In this document: positions 11,872 to 23,230 of the stretch, piece after piece
Layout of the letters: each line of letters starts with the position of its first letter
Position numbering within the stretch: the stretch's first letter is position 1
Assembly (NCBI RefSeq): GCF_003597395.2
Contig: NC_133773.1
Location: forward strand, 76,739,220-76,803,219
Origin: Chelonoidis abingdonii
Taxonomy: Eukaryota; Chordata; Testudines; Testudinidae
Direction: 5' to 3'
DNA length: 64,000 nt
Notes under the pieces: generated by a model
Seen by the model: only the letters and a program-made list of their open reading frames with translations
The model's database searches: none
Told to the model about the DNA's origin: nothing
Translations under genes and position numbers: made by a program

Positions 11872-14689
11872 AAGCTATATAGAAAATAGAATATATATTG
11901 TATTTATATCTTACATTCCTAAATTTTAAATTATAAATTTCACTTTTGCTTTCCATTAAGTCAGATCCTTGGTATCTTGCAAAAGCTCAAATACAACTTT
12001 CACTTTAGTCAGATTCTTATACCTAATTTGCAAAATAAGCAAGCCTTTGCATATATTTCACAATCTAACTTTGTAAATTATCTTTTTTCCCAGTTAATTC
12101 ATTAATATAATAAAGACTTAGGTATGTTCTTTAAAAGTTCCTTAGGCAAAAAAAAGAATATAATTGGGCAAAAAAGCAGCAGCATTTCCTCTCACAGTGA
12201 AGGTAATCCCTTCTTCATCTACTCTTGAATGTTTACTAAAATAGATTTCTAAAAATTGCTTTTTAGAACTATCACATTTGTGGGGAGTAATCCTGGTGCT
12301 GAAATTATCCTCAGATATTTCTTTATTAGAGACTTTATATTACATTTCAGTAAGTATAATATTAAAATGGAAATATAAGAAAAGGATTCAGAAGTTAAAG
12401 TCACAAAAGTGCATTCATAGCCTGTTTAACAAACAGCACATTTTGTTACATCTCTTGTATTATTTGCTGTTACTTCCTATTTTGTCAGAATAACTTAAAC
12501 CCTACCTACAATATTATTAAAAATGATTTTTCCCAAAATGATTCTTTGCCTTCTTGCTACTTCTAAAAGAGGATTTCTGTAATTTTTGGCAATATCAATA
12601 CCATATTGTGCTATGTGATGTAGAATTGTTAGTAGTTCTTAAGATACATATTCTATCACCATTCCACATTAAATCCTTTCATTGAAATCACTGTGAGCTT
12701 TGCATGGAGACCCAAAGCAGAATATTGCCTCCTTTTTAGCCTCTTACTTTAAAAACAAAATCTGTTTAAACATTTACACCACAGTCATCTGTGTGCTATC
12801 CGAATAATTATTAAAATCACCACCACCACCACAATATAAAGGCCACATGTGGTCCAGATTCTTGCCTCCTTTCCTTGAGGGAGCTGAGGGATTTTCATTG
12901 TCAAAAAATGATACAATGAAAGCATATATTTTAGCATAAAATTAAACCATGTCAGCGTTAGAGTATCTTGCTGGATGGCTGACTTTTTATTAAGGGTCTG
13001 TGTAAAAGTGCTATTTGCATAGTACTAATTTACAAATTGCATTGCTGCCCATTCAGATTAAGACTACATAAAAGAAAATGGTCTTATTCACTGAGAAATG
13101 ACTAGTGTTTATGTGCATATCACCCATAGGAATACTATAAGGTTCAGTATACACCTGTTAACATAAAAAACATGCAAACTAAGTTTTCACTGAGAATAAA
13201 TGTGATTACGTGGAAGGATACAAGGATACATCCTGTGCTAAAATGAGCTGGAATTTGTTTATCTCCATATAAGCATCTTATGTTAGATACTATGTGGCCA
13301 ACTACCTGGAGAGAGAGAGAGACTCATGGAAGATCATGCTATGGAATGAAAGCAATTGAGTTCAGTTTCATATTAAATGCTATTATTACCTTTTCCTTTA
13401 ATAAAATTATTGATTAACTACTATTAAGCAGGGAAGTAAGCCACAGTACTTCACCAGCTGCTAAAATGTGATGCTTTATTTAATGTTTATTGAGGGAGAA
13501 TAGCTAATTGGTCTGTCGGTGAACCTTACTATGCCTGAGGGAGTATATATATAAAAAAGAGCAGGCTTTCATGCTATGTTTATTGTTGATTTAAAACAAT
13601 ACCACAGTGAAGGAATTGGCAAAAAAACAAGTCTGAGGTAAGGTGGGAGGTAAAAGCGGAAGTCCACATTAAATTCACTAAAAGCCAAACATTGTAAATA
13701 CCAGTTTCACACAGAAGTATCAGACAGGAGCATTCCCCTCCCTCATAAATTTTTCACAAAGCCAAATTTAAAAGCAGTTTCTGAATTATCCTAATTATGC
13801 ATAAAACTGATTGCACTTTAGGGGTCCCAGAAGATTTAGTAAAGCACCAACTACATAATACAAACAAACTTTCCATTACTGGAGAGCCAAATATGGCTTT
13901 CATTTGCAATATCATATGTAAGAGAAGAATTTGGCTCTCAGGCTTCATTTACAAGTCTAGTCACCTAGAAAATTAAGGGGAAGAATATTATGATCTTCTA
14001 CTTTTTAGTCTAGAACACAGCAAATTTTCCAGTCACAGTCAAAACAGAAATTGGACAGTTATTCTCTTTCACAGATTTATTCTCTTTGATCATATCAGTG
14101 TCTGGTATTATACTTTGGCTGCTATTTAATTTCTAGGTGCAATTCAAAGTCTTGATTATTGTCTTTGAGTCCATGACTCAAACTATCTCAGAGACTGTCT
14201 CTTCTCCTACGACAACTCCCCACTCCTCGCCCCAAACACACGCGCACACACACGCAGCAACTGTGATCGAGAAGAGAAATTCAGCTTTTAGTCTCTGGGA
14301 TTGAATTTCTAGGGCTTGGCGTAGGGGTCTCCCAGTGGCACTTAACACCTCTTGTCCTCCCTCCTTAAAACTTCCATTAGCTGTGATGACTACAAAAAAT
14401 CTTGACAGTGGCTTGGCAGCTAGTATTCTCAGACCTCTGCCTACCCTACTGACCTATGCCAACTCAACTAGTTTTTCCTGGTGCTTCCTATCTCTATCTC
14501 CCTGTTGTTTTTTTGTCTTATACTTACACCATAAGTGCTTTCTGTTATAAGTGTTTATGATGCTACAACAATGGGGTACTGGTCCATGACTGGGTCTTCT
14601 AGGCACTACAGTAATACAAATAAGAGTGACTTCAACTCTATATCGTGCTCTCAGCAGAAATTCAGAACTATGATCTCATAATTTTAGGG
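11872..14689. other. Long unique AT-rich stretch
   Basis: No gene or recent transposon is recognised. There are small simple repeats (CCACCACCACCACA at 12820, GAGAGAGAGAGA at 13309, ACACACGCGCACACACACGC at about 14237). The stretch at 14150-14260 faintly recalls an L2/CR1-type LINE but is not convincing. Confidence 0.5.
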
Positions 14690-15345
14690 CATGAGGCGGA
14701 GTTACCATAGACAATACCAGGGAAGGGATGCAGATCAGGATAAGTAAAGAACACATCAGCGATCTTCTGACTAATCTGAATGAATTCAAGTCAGCAGGGC
14801 ATGTTGCTATTCACCCCAGGTTGCCGAAGAAATTAGCTGAAGAAATCTCGGAGCCACTCACAATATTTGCAAACTCATGGATGACAGGAAAGGAAGACCG
14901 GAGAAGGGCTAACATAGTGCCCAAATTCTCAAAGGGGGGAAAACGAGGAGCAGGGGAAATATAAACCAGTCAGCCTGACTTTGATACCTGGGAAACTAAT
15001 AGAGCACTATATAAAACATTTCATTTGCAAATACTTGGATGATGAAGAGGGTGATCAATATCAGCAGACATGGATTTACTAAGATTAAATCATGCCAAAC
15101 CAGCTTGATTTCCTTCTTTGATAAGGTAACAGGTTTGGTGGATAAGGGGAATGTGGTGGACATAATATACCTGGACTTCAGCGAGGCTTTTAACATAGTC
15201 CCACATGACAGTCTCATAAGTAAGCTGGAGAAATGCAGGCCTGGTAGAACTACCATTAAGTGGATACATAATTGGTTAAACACCTGCAAACAAAAAGAGT
15301 AACTATTAATGGAATTGGAAGGAGGTAACTGTTCTGGGTCTAGTG
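14690..15345 (+). mobile_element. CR1 LINE, internal RT fragment
   Basis: Encodes successive CR1 reverse-transcriptase blocks, including YLDFSEAFNIVPHDSLISKL in the frame of 15039-15302, which matches the family's LDFSKAFDTVPH motif with changes at normally conserved positions. An upstream frame (14728-14964) covers the preceding linker. It stops mid-element at about 15345 (GTTCTGGGTCTAGT), so it lacks both EN and 3' UTR. Confidence 0.85.
15039..15302 (+). pseudogene. CR1 ORF2 reverse-transcriptase fragment
   Basis: This 87-codon open stretch covers a central part of the CR1 reverse transcriptase, the enzyme that copies LINE RNA into the genome. The visible hallmark is an LDFSEAF-NIVPH segment at about residues 46-60, corresponding to the RT block that contributes the first catalytic aspartate. 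The family sequence there is AFD, and here it reads AFN, so this catalytic residue is lost. It is preceded by related CR1 coding sequence in other frames, so the frame has shifted upstream. It ends at a TAA inside the element. It is a fossil, and expression is not expected. Confidence 0.8.
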
Positions 15346-15591
15346 GAAAGTCAGCTGAGGTAGCATAGCAGCTTCTGTACCAGCCTCCTCCCAACTCCCA
15401 GTATAAAGAGAGAGGGACAGGGCATTCCAGAAGTGGAATTGACTGGAGGTGGGGAAAGCAATGGTCAAGTGGATTTCTACTCTGCTCCACTCCTCTGGCA
15501 TAAGGTTACCAGAGCCAGGTGTTGCCATGATAGGCTCTCTGCATAGGTCCCCCTCTCCACTGCATCCGAGCAGATCTTAGATGGAGTGGAG
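15346..15591. other. Unassigned spacer between two CR1 copies
   Basis: This could be the 5' UTR/ORF1 side of the following CR1 or a separate insertion. I cannot decide from sequence alone. Confidence 0.35.
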
Positions 15592-15994
15592 AATCTATTC
15601 CTCTAACTTTGTGAGCCTTAATACTGCAGTCTGTACTTAATATTGGAGTCTGTATGGGAAGGATGGGCTTTACCTAAACCAAAACAGCTCCAGACTGCTG
15701 GCACATAAAATTAAAAAGGCCATAGTGAGCTTTTAAACTAAGGGCTGGGAGAAAGCCAACAGGTGTGGAGGAGCACATGGTTTGGAGAGAGACATCCCAA
15801 AGGGAAGGATCTATTAAAGAGGATACTCTATATTCTAGTAAAGAGGAGAAGATAGAACTTGCTGATGTACAGGTAGGAACTGAAGACAAAATGTCACATG
15901 CAAAAGAGTCCCATTCAATTACATCACATGAAGACTGACAACTAAATACTGACAAATTTTATAAGGGTCTGTATGCAAATGCTAGAAGTCCAAG

Positions 15995-16677
15995 ATGGGT
16001 GAACTGGTTTGCCTGGTATTACATGATGATACCAATATAATAGGCATCACAGAACTTTGGTGGAATGATGATAATCAGTGGGACACAGTAATGCCAGGGT
16101 ACAAAATATATAGGAATAACAGAGTAGGTCATGTCTGTAGGGGAGTGGCAATATATGTAAAAGAAAGACAAATCAAATATAGTACAATTCTTAAATGACT
16201 CAAAATGTATCATAGTATCTCTATAGATAGAAATTCAGTACTTGAACAATAAGAGTTTAGCAGTAGGAATATATTACCGACCACCTGAACAGGATGGTGA
16301 CAGTGACTTGGAGATTAGAGAGACTACATAAAGAAAATCCAATAATAATGGGGGATTTGAACTATCCCCCATATTGACTGGGTACATGTCACTGCAGTAC
16401 ACGATACAGAGAGAACATTTCTTGACATCATTCTTGACTGCTTCTTGGAGCAGTTGGTCTTGGAACCCACAAGGTGGGGGAGGCAATTCTTGATTTAGTC
16501 CTAAACAGTGCACAGGTTCTGGTCCAAGAAGTGAATATAGTTGAACCACTCAGTAATAGCAACCATAATGTAATTAAACTTAACATCTTTGTAGGGAGGA
16601 AAATGCCAGAGAAACCCACTACAGTAGCATTCAACATCAAAAAGGGGAACTACATAAAAATGAGTAAGCTATCTTAA
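15995..16677 (+). pseudogene. CR1 ORF2 endonuclease domain remnant
   Basis: Two open stretches (15995-16198 and 16474-16677) and the shifted sequence between them encode an apurinic-type endonuclease, which nicks the target DNA for LINE integration. The visible motif is IIGITELWWNDD (in the first stretch), the family's ITE-TWW block holding the catalytic glutamate, followed by GYKIYRNNR and GVAIYVKE. The second stretch ends with the SNHNVIKLNI region, matching the family's SDH-like C-terminal block with aspartate replaced by asparagine. Frame changes and stops separate the pieces, so the enzyme cannot be made. Confidence 0.8.
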
Positions 16678-16984
16678 TAGAAATTATAAGGAACTATCAC
16701 GAGAGTGAAATGGAAGCTGCATGGAAACCATAGAGATTCAAATTAAAAGTACACTCCAATCAAAAACACAATAAGAAGACCAAAAAATGCCACCATGGCT
16801 AAATAATAAAGTAGAAGAGGCAGTCAGAGACAAAAAGACATTCAGAAATGGAAGTTAAATCCTAAGGAAAATAGGAAAGTGCATAAACTCTGGCAAGTAA
16901 AGTGTAAAAGTATAATTAGGCAGGCCAAAAAAGAATTTGAAAAGCAACTAGCAAAAGACACAAAAACAAACAGCAACAACAAAC

Positions 16985-17105
16985 AGTGCTTGGGGGGGCG
17001 GGCCGGTGCAATTGGCCGGCAGGGTTGATCCCGGAAGTGATAGGTTGGTCCCGGAAGTCACGTCCGCCTCAGGCCCCATACCCTCATAGGGAAGGCCCTG
17101 AGCGG
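16985..17105. other. GC-rich, CpG-containing block inside CR1
   Basis: Between CR1 linker sequence (AAAAACAAACAGCAACAAC) and resumed CR1 (GAGCGGAGCCATTAGACAA) sits a short GC-rich block with two CCGGAAGT words (about 17031 and 17053), the core recognised by ETS/GABP-family factors. It does not match the CR1 pattern around it and its source is unknown. Confidence 0.5.
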
Positions 17106-17173
17106 AGCCATTAGACAATTGTAGTGCTGAAGGAGACAGGGCATTTGTGGAGGAATTAAATTAATTCTTTGCA

Positions 17174-18598
17174 TTGGCCTTCATGGTTGAGGATGTGAGG
17201 GAGACTCCCACATCTAAGCCATTCTTTTTAGATGACAAATCTGAGGAACTGTCCCACACTGAGGTGTTGATAGAGATGGTTTTGGAACAGATTGATAAAT
17301 TAAACAGTAATAAGTCAGCAAGACTGGATGGTATTCATCTAAGAGTTTTGAAGGAACTTAAATATGAAAATGCAAAACTACTAACTGTGTAATGTAACCT
17401 ATCACTTAAGTCAGCCTGAGTACCAGATGACTGGAGGATAGCTAATGTGACGCCAATTTTTTTAAAAGGCTCCAAAGACAACCCTGGCAATTACAGGTTG
17501 GTGAGACTAATTTCAGTGCAAGGCAAATTGGTAGAAACGATAGTAAAGAAGAGAATTATCAGACACATAAGATGAACACAATATGCTGGGGGAAGAGTCA
17601 ACATGAGATTTGAGGTTGTCAACAAACATGTGGACAAGGGTGATCCAATTGATATACTGTCTTGAACTTTCAGAAAGCCTTTGCCAAAGTCCCTCAGCAA
17701 AGATTCTTAAGCAAAAGTAAGCAATCATGGTGTAGGGGACTATGGAAGACTGTGTCATGGCCTAGCTAGGGTGTCTCCGCTTTCTCGGCGGCCTTGTGAA
17801 AAGCCCCTGCTTGCTAAGTGGCTGGTCATTGTAGGACACAGCATGCCAGTTAAAACTTGCTTTTAACTGGTTGAAACCAGTTTGTATGGCCTTAGGCCAA
17901 AGGGCGGACATAGCCTGTGGGAAGTCCCTTTTTGCATATGTATGAGTTGCTTTTGTATTGTGTATATATAGCTGTATGCTCCCGGTCCACCTTTGGACTC
18001 CGACCCAGGCTGAGCTGAGCTTCGGTGCTGGGTTCCCCGCCTAAGTGACAGCAACGCCCAGGGTCCCCGTTGCAGATATGTCACTTTACCTTCATTAAAG
18101 CCAAATAACTCACTGTGTGTGTGGGCCTCGTCCTTGCAGAGCACTCAGGCACGTAACACATGGGATAAGAGGGAAGGTCCTTTCAAAGATCAGTAACTGG
18201 TTAAAAAACAGGAAGCAAGACTATGAATAAATGGTCAGATTTCACAATGGAGAGAGGTTAATAGCTGAGTCCCCCAAGGATCAGTGCTGGAACCCGTATT
18301 GCTCAAGATATTCATAAATTGTCTGGAAAAGGGACACAATGAGGTGACAAAGTTTGCAGAAAATACAAAATTACTTAAAATAGTTTAATACAAAGCAGAC
18401 TGCAAAGACTTGCACAGGGATCTCACAAAACTGAGTGAATGGGCAACAAAATGGCAGATGAAATTCAATGTTTATAAATGCAACTTAATACACATTGTAA
18501 AACATAATGCCAACTATACATACAAAATGTTGAGGTCTAAATTAGTTACCACCACTCAAGAAAGAAATCTTGGAGTCATTGAGGATAGTTCTCTGTAA
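17174..18598 (+). pseudogene. CR1 ORF2 reverse-transcriptase remnant, split by an LTR
   Basis: Open pieces at 17174-17392 and 18410-18598, plus intervening shifted sequence, give the RT region downstream of the endonuclease. Visible family blocks are LNSNKSARLDGIHLRVLKEL in the first piece and DLTKLSEWATKWQMKFNVYKC near the end of the second. The catalytic FADDT block is degraded to FAENTK at about 18352-18372. The solo LTR at 17731-18158 sits in the middle of the RT palm. All evidence points to an old, inactive copy. Confidence 0.8.
17731..18158 (+). mobile_element. Solo LTR with 5-bp TSD
   Basis: A 428-bp unit starts TGTAGGGGAC and ends CACGTAACA, with the canonical TG...CA ends, and is flanked on both sides by CATGG (17726-17730 and 18159-18163). 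Removing it restores the CR1 phrase reading ATCATGGGATAAGAG. It contains a TATATATA promoter element (17963-17970) and an ATTAAA signal (18094-18099) in the order expected for U3-R on the plus strand. There is no internal retroviral sequence, so it is a recombination-derived solo LTR. Confidence 0.85.
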
Positions 18599-18957
18599 AC
18601 ATCCACTCAACGTATAGCAGCAGTCAAAAAACCAAACAGACTGTTAGAAACCATTAGGAAAGGGATAGCTAATAAGACAGAAAATATCATAAGGCAACTA
18701 TAGAAATCTATGGTACACCCACACCATGAATACTGCATGCAGTTCTTGTCACCCCATCTCAAAAAACATATTCGAATTGGAAAAAGTACAGGAAAGGACA
18801 TAAAAATAATTAAGGGTATGGAAAACCTTCCATATGAGGTGAGATTTAAGAGACTGGGACTCTTCATCTTAAAAAAAGAGACAGCTGAGGAAGAGTATGA
18901 CAGAAGTCTATCAAGTCATGAATAGTGTGGGGAAGTGTATTAAGAAGTGTTATTTCT

Positions 18958-21826
18958 TCAGGGAGTAGCCTGAAGATATGATGCCGAGCACTCAACGGTC
19001 CGAGGTCAGCCACGACCAAATCGACTGGAGGGGTGCAGGCGGTTGAGGAAAGAGCAGGGGGATGGATCCTGACAAGTGACTGGAGTGCCATCCTTGAGCA
19101 CATCCTCAAAATGACTGCTTCTGGCTTCCTTGGCCTCTGGAAGAACCTGGCTGGGCAGAGTAATGGGCAGACAAAGGGTGATGCTGTTTAAATCCTTTAT
19201 CTCTGTCCTTCATGTAGGAGCTGGACCAGGGGACACCCCAGGACCTTGATGGAGGTGGGGTGGACGGAATGGCTTTCTAGATAGCTAAGGGGTGTGTAGG
19301 CCCAAGGAACGGAGGGTGCCATGAGAGTTTTTAAGGCTGTGGAGCTGTGCATCAGTCAACTCTGAAAAGAGTCCTGCTCCCTCAAATAGAAGGTCCAGAG
19401 GACTATAACCAAAAGCTGCGCCTTATGACCACTGCAGAGACAACAACCCTGGCCAATGAGTCTGTAACATCCCAGGCCATCTGGAGAGCACCTCTTGTCA
19501 CCACTTTGCCCTCTTCCACCAAGGTGGCGAACTCCTAGGCTCAGTCCTGTGGGAGGCCCTCCTTGGACTTGCTGATGGAGTCCCACAGGTTGAAGTTGTA
19601 TTTGTCTGACAGGGCCTGATGGTTAGACACCAGAAATTGAAGGCTGACTGTAGAATAAATTTTCCTGCAAAACAAGCCCAGCCTCTCGGCGTCTTTATGT
19701 TTTGGTGTGCCACTCATCTGACCCTGCCTGGCCTTTTCGTTAATGGCAGACATAATGAGGGACCGTGCTGGAGGATGAGTGTTCAGGTATTCAAATCCCT
19801 TTGTGGGCACATAGTATTTCTTTTCTACCTTCTTGGAGGTAAGCGGAATGGAAGAGGGAGTCTGCCACACAGACTTGGCAATTTTAAGGACCCCTGAGTG
19901 GATGGGCACTGCAGCCTGGGCCAGGGTGGAGGAAGGTATGACATTAAAGAGGTTGTCCAACTCCTCCGCTAACTCCTAAACCTCCAAGTTCAGGTTGGCA
20001 GCCACCGTTTTGAGCAGAGTCTGACGCTCCTTGAAGTTTTCGGGGAGGTTGCTCGTTTGCAAGAGGCCCACCACAGCTTCATCCAGAGATGATGAAGATG
20101 ACTGCACAACAGAGGGAAGAGCGGCTTCCCCTTTTTCATCCAGGGCATCGGGAACCACTGTATTGCCCCCGTGTCAGATTTAACACCATGCTTCAACACA
20201 GGTGTCAGCTCTGCTGGGGGCAGCTTGTCCAATGCAGCCTGGGAGGAACAGTGGGAGTATGAGACCAGCATAAGAGGTACAGCCCACAAGTTCCAATACT
20301 GCCACTGAGTAGGCCATTGCCCCTGCCTCCACGCTGCTGCTGCTGCAGGAGCCACACTGATCTTGCGGGCTGGTGGCAAGTCGCCTTTTATAGATGAGGG
20401 GCTGAACTCCCCTTCAGGCTTGGACCATTGTCCTTCTAGTGAGAGGGTGGAGCCGTAGATGCCTGAGTCTGCCAACTGACACTTGTCGGCGACCAGTGAG
20501 GAAAGGGCAAGGAGCAGTGCCAGCCCAAAAAGTGGTACCAGGGAGCTGGAGACCGATACCATGACAAGGAACAATCCCACATGGGGGAGGGCGGCGGATT
20601 GATGCCTGGGAGACCAACTAGGCGATGGTGATCTGCGCTATAGTAAACTTTGGTGGGAGGCTCAACAGTACCATGGGTACAGGGATCAGCATAGTGACTC
20701 AGGTGTCCTGTGCCTTGCAGGCAGAGACCTTGGCATCAGGGACCTGGGTCTTCTAACAGGGACTGAGGCTGAGGTGCTAGGGTCCGAGGCCGCAGTGATG
20801 GGGACTGATGCCTGTGGTGCAGGGATTGGGGACACTCTGCTGCTTTAGGGATGGTCCCACAACCACCTTGCCCATAGATGCCAGGCCCTTGGATAGGTCC
20901 ATGTCTGGCTTGACACCTGCGGTGTTGGTCAGCCTACTTGCTCTTTGGCTGCCAGGCCCACTTGGGGCACACATGACCCTATTAGGAGCCAAGATCCCCT
21001 TCCGCTCCCAAAAGTCAGAGGCAGGTCCCTGGCTAGACTAGGGAGTCTGACCACAGAGGTACCTCCAAGCAGCTCTGGGGCGGGCAAGTGGCGTGACACT
21101 GGTCCTTTGCCCAAAGCCCCCTTTTCCTGCGGTGCCAGTGGGTCCGTCGACTTCAACTGCTTCTTAGGTACCAGGGAGGTGGAACAGTGCCAGGTGGATT
21201 CCAGTGCTGGTGGTGTACTATGTACCAACACCAATGCTGGTTATGGAGTCCAATCAAGAGGGTTTCGAGGTAGGATGAAGTACAACCTCCACAAGGAGGT
21301 CCCTTAAGCAGATATCCCACTCCTGAGTTCGAGGGCGAAAGTTTTTTCAGATCCTGCACTTATCCTTTCTGTGGAACTCCCCCAATCACTTTAAACAGCT
21401 CTCATGGGGGTCAGTAATGGACATCGACTGTCTGCACAATGAACATGGCATAAAGCCTGGGGAATGGGGCATGCCGGACTCCGAGACAAAGTCCCAGCTG
21501 GGACTCTAACGCCTAAACTACTCTACTCTAACACTTAAAGGTCTAACTCAGTACCTATCAACTAACAACAAAGGAGATAGAACAATGGACTGTAAGAACC
21601 ACTAACACACTTGTGATGCAAGACAAGGTGTTCCAACCAACCATCATAGGTGGTAAGAAGGAACTGAGAGGATGTAGGGTCATCAGCGCCTAATATACCA
21701 GCACGAGCATGGGGGCGCTACAGCTGACCCTACGCATACCGCTAAGGCAAAAATCTCCAACGATTGTGCATGTGGGCACACGCACACCTAGAATGGAATC
21801 AACATGAGCAAGCACTCGAAGAAGAA
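18958..21826 (-). mobile_element. DIRS-type retrotransposon fragment
   Basis: The high-coordinate end carries the terminal sequence CACTCGAAGAAGAA (about 21813-21826), read on the minus strand as TTCTTCTTCGAGTG, which I associate with turtle DIRS termini. The minus-strand coding content (19300-20160) resembles DIRS ORF1. The low-coordinate end breaks off next to CR1, so the reverse transcriptase, RNase H and tyrosine recombinase genes that follow ORF1 in DIRS elements are missing. Class assignment is from protein pattern and remembered family features, not a database search. Confidence 0.65.
19541..20158 (-). pseudogene. DIRS ORF1 (gag-like) remnant with one in-frame stop
   Basis: Reading 20158 down to 19541 gives one frame interrupted only by a stop at 19978-19976. 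The downstream part shows a block typical of DIRS ORF1 proteins: KKVEKKYYVPTKGFEYLNTHP, then a basic stretch, then RLGLFCRKIYSTVSLQFLVSN. In the family this protein is a structural, RNA-binding gag-like product. Beyond 19541, a frame with stops continues with ALQMAWDVTDSLARVVVS and an RRSFWL motif, again typical. The upstream 20160-21480 is Ser/Pro/Arg-rich in broken frames, as expected for the N-terminal part. With the stop, frame changes and missing enzyme genes it is dead. Confidence 0.65.
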
Positions 21827-23149
21827 TTATTGTTTGGCTGGTAATATTCAGAGTGCTATGGACTGTATATTATATTACATTATATTGAATTAAATATTAT
21901 GGAGAGTTTTAAACTTTGTAAAAGTGCTCAGAACATTAGGTTATTATTGTTTATATTACAGTAGTGCCTAGAGATCCCAAACAAGATCAGTTTCCCACTG
22001 TGCTTGGTGCTGTATACATACACATAGTAGGACACAATCCCTGCCCCCAAAGAGTTTACAGTCCCAATATACAAGACAAAAGGCACAGAGGAAGTTATTT
22101 GTCCCAGATTATAACAGCAAGTTATTGACAGATGAGAGAATAGAAGTCCATTCTCATGAGTCACAGTGCAGGGCCCTGTATCCCCAGAACGTGCTGCCTC
22201 TCTAAATACGGGCACTTATTATACATAATTACACTCAGAACAGATATATGAGGAGCATCAAAAATGAAATTTTTCCCACACTATTCTGCTAATGTGCTTT
22301 AAGAAAACCTGGAGGGACCAGGGTAGTTTAAATTCCACATTGATACAGTCTTATAGTGCAGTAGCATTGGGTCCCATGCTAAGTGTTGCATAAAATGTGT
22401 AATAAAAAGCCCACTGTTTCTTCCTCAAAAAACTTTCTGCTGAGGCAACAAAATGTTGCGAATGATGATGTAGAAAGTGGACTGAGACCACCAGATCTTT
22501 TTTCATGTAGCAAAATGAATAGCAATCTGCTATTACCATCTTTCCACCACTAGTGACCTGGCATAACTTAGCTTTTATGGGAGGGATATCTGAAAAGCAC
22601 TTAAGTGACTTAATAGCAACTGTCCCACCGAAAGCTCCTTACTCACTGAGATACTTCTGAAATTTTCATATTTTATCTCATTAATAATAGCTAAAACCGT
22701 CATCTCCACCACCTTTGTGTTTTTCAGCAGTAAGACAACAAAACTCTTGCTGACACTGCTCTGGCTTTGGATTTCCTATGAACACAGCATCATGTCAAAA
22801 AGCTCTTTATATTCCTTTCATAGAAACTGTAATGGCTGAAAGGTCTCCCAAGATATTATGCTATAGATATTTAGTAAGACTATTATTTTTAATGTGCACC
22901 AAAAAGCTACACTTATGTTTTGAAGGAAGAGTCCACTTCCATGCATAGGTCTAATTCTTGGACAGGAATGGGCTAGTGGATGAAACTAAACTTGTCTCTC
23001 CAACCTCTGCTCTACTGGGAGACAATGAGATGGGCCAGCAACCAACAAGAAAAGAAAAGGGGCTTTCCCATTAAGTGCAAAAATGAATAGATAATAAATA
23101 CAGAGCACTTATACACCCTTTTACATATTTAAACTTCTGAACAAACATT
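21827..23149. other. Unique sequence with an old dispersed repeat at about 21930-22200
   Basis: The stretch TTATATTACAGTAGTGCCTAG...CTGCCCCCAAAGAGTTTACAGTC...TGTCCCAGATTATAACAGC resembles an ancient amniote repeat in which a genome-wide phrase of the form 'attacagtagcgcctag...ccccaaagagcttacaatc' recurs. I cannot name the family. No gene is seen. Confidence 0.45.
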
Positions 23150-23230
23150 AACAAGGTAGGTTAGCATGAGCTTTATTTTCTGAACGCGGAAACTGAAATG
23201 GAGAGGAGAAACTACTTCCACACAGCAAGA
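23150..23230. repeat. MIR/L2-like relic
   Basis: The order AACAAGGTAGG, TTATTTTCTGAACGCGGAAACTGA, then ACACAGCAAGACCA follows the MIR pattern (CCATTTTACAGATGAGGAAACTGAGGC...CACACAGC) at low identity. Confidence 0.4.

Larger units (their letters stand above)
15592..18957 (+). mobile_element. CR1 LINE with EN and RT regions, disrupted
   Basis: This is the most complete CR1 in the window. A 5' segment (15592-15990, including GAAAGCCAACAGGTGTGGAGG) precedes an endonuclease region (15990-16680), a linker, and an RT region (17160-17730 and 18159-18957). The order EN then RT is the normal CR1 ORF2 layout. A GC-rich block at 16985-17105 and a solo LTR at 17731-18158 interrupt it. The 3' end is lost at the junction with the DIRS fragment, so the CR1 3' UTR is absent. 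Confidence 0.85.

Noticed and set aside
19990..20580. 196-codon minus-strand open frame
   Set aside because: It overlaps the DIRS ORF1 region in a different frame from the family-like block. It shows no domain and is most likely a shadow frame.
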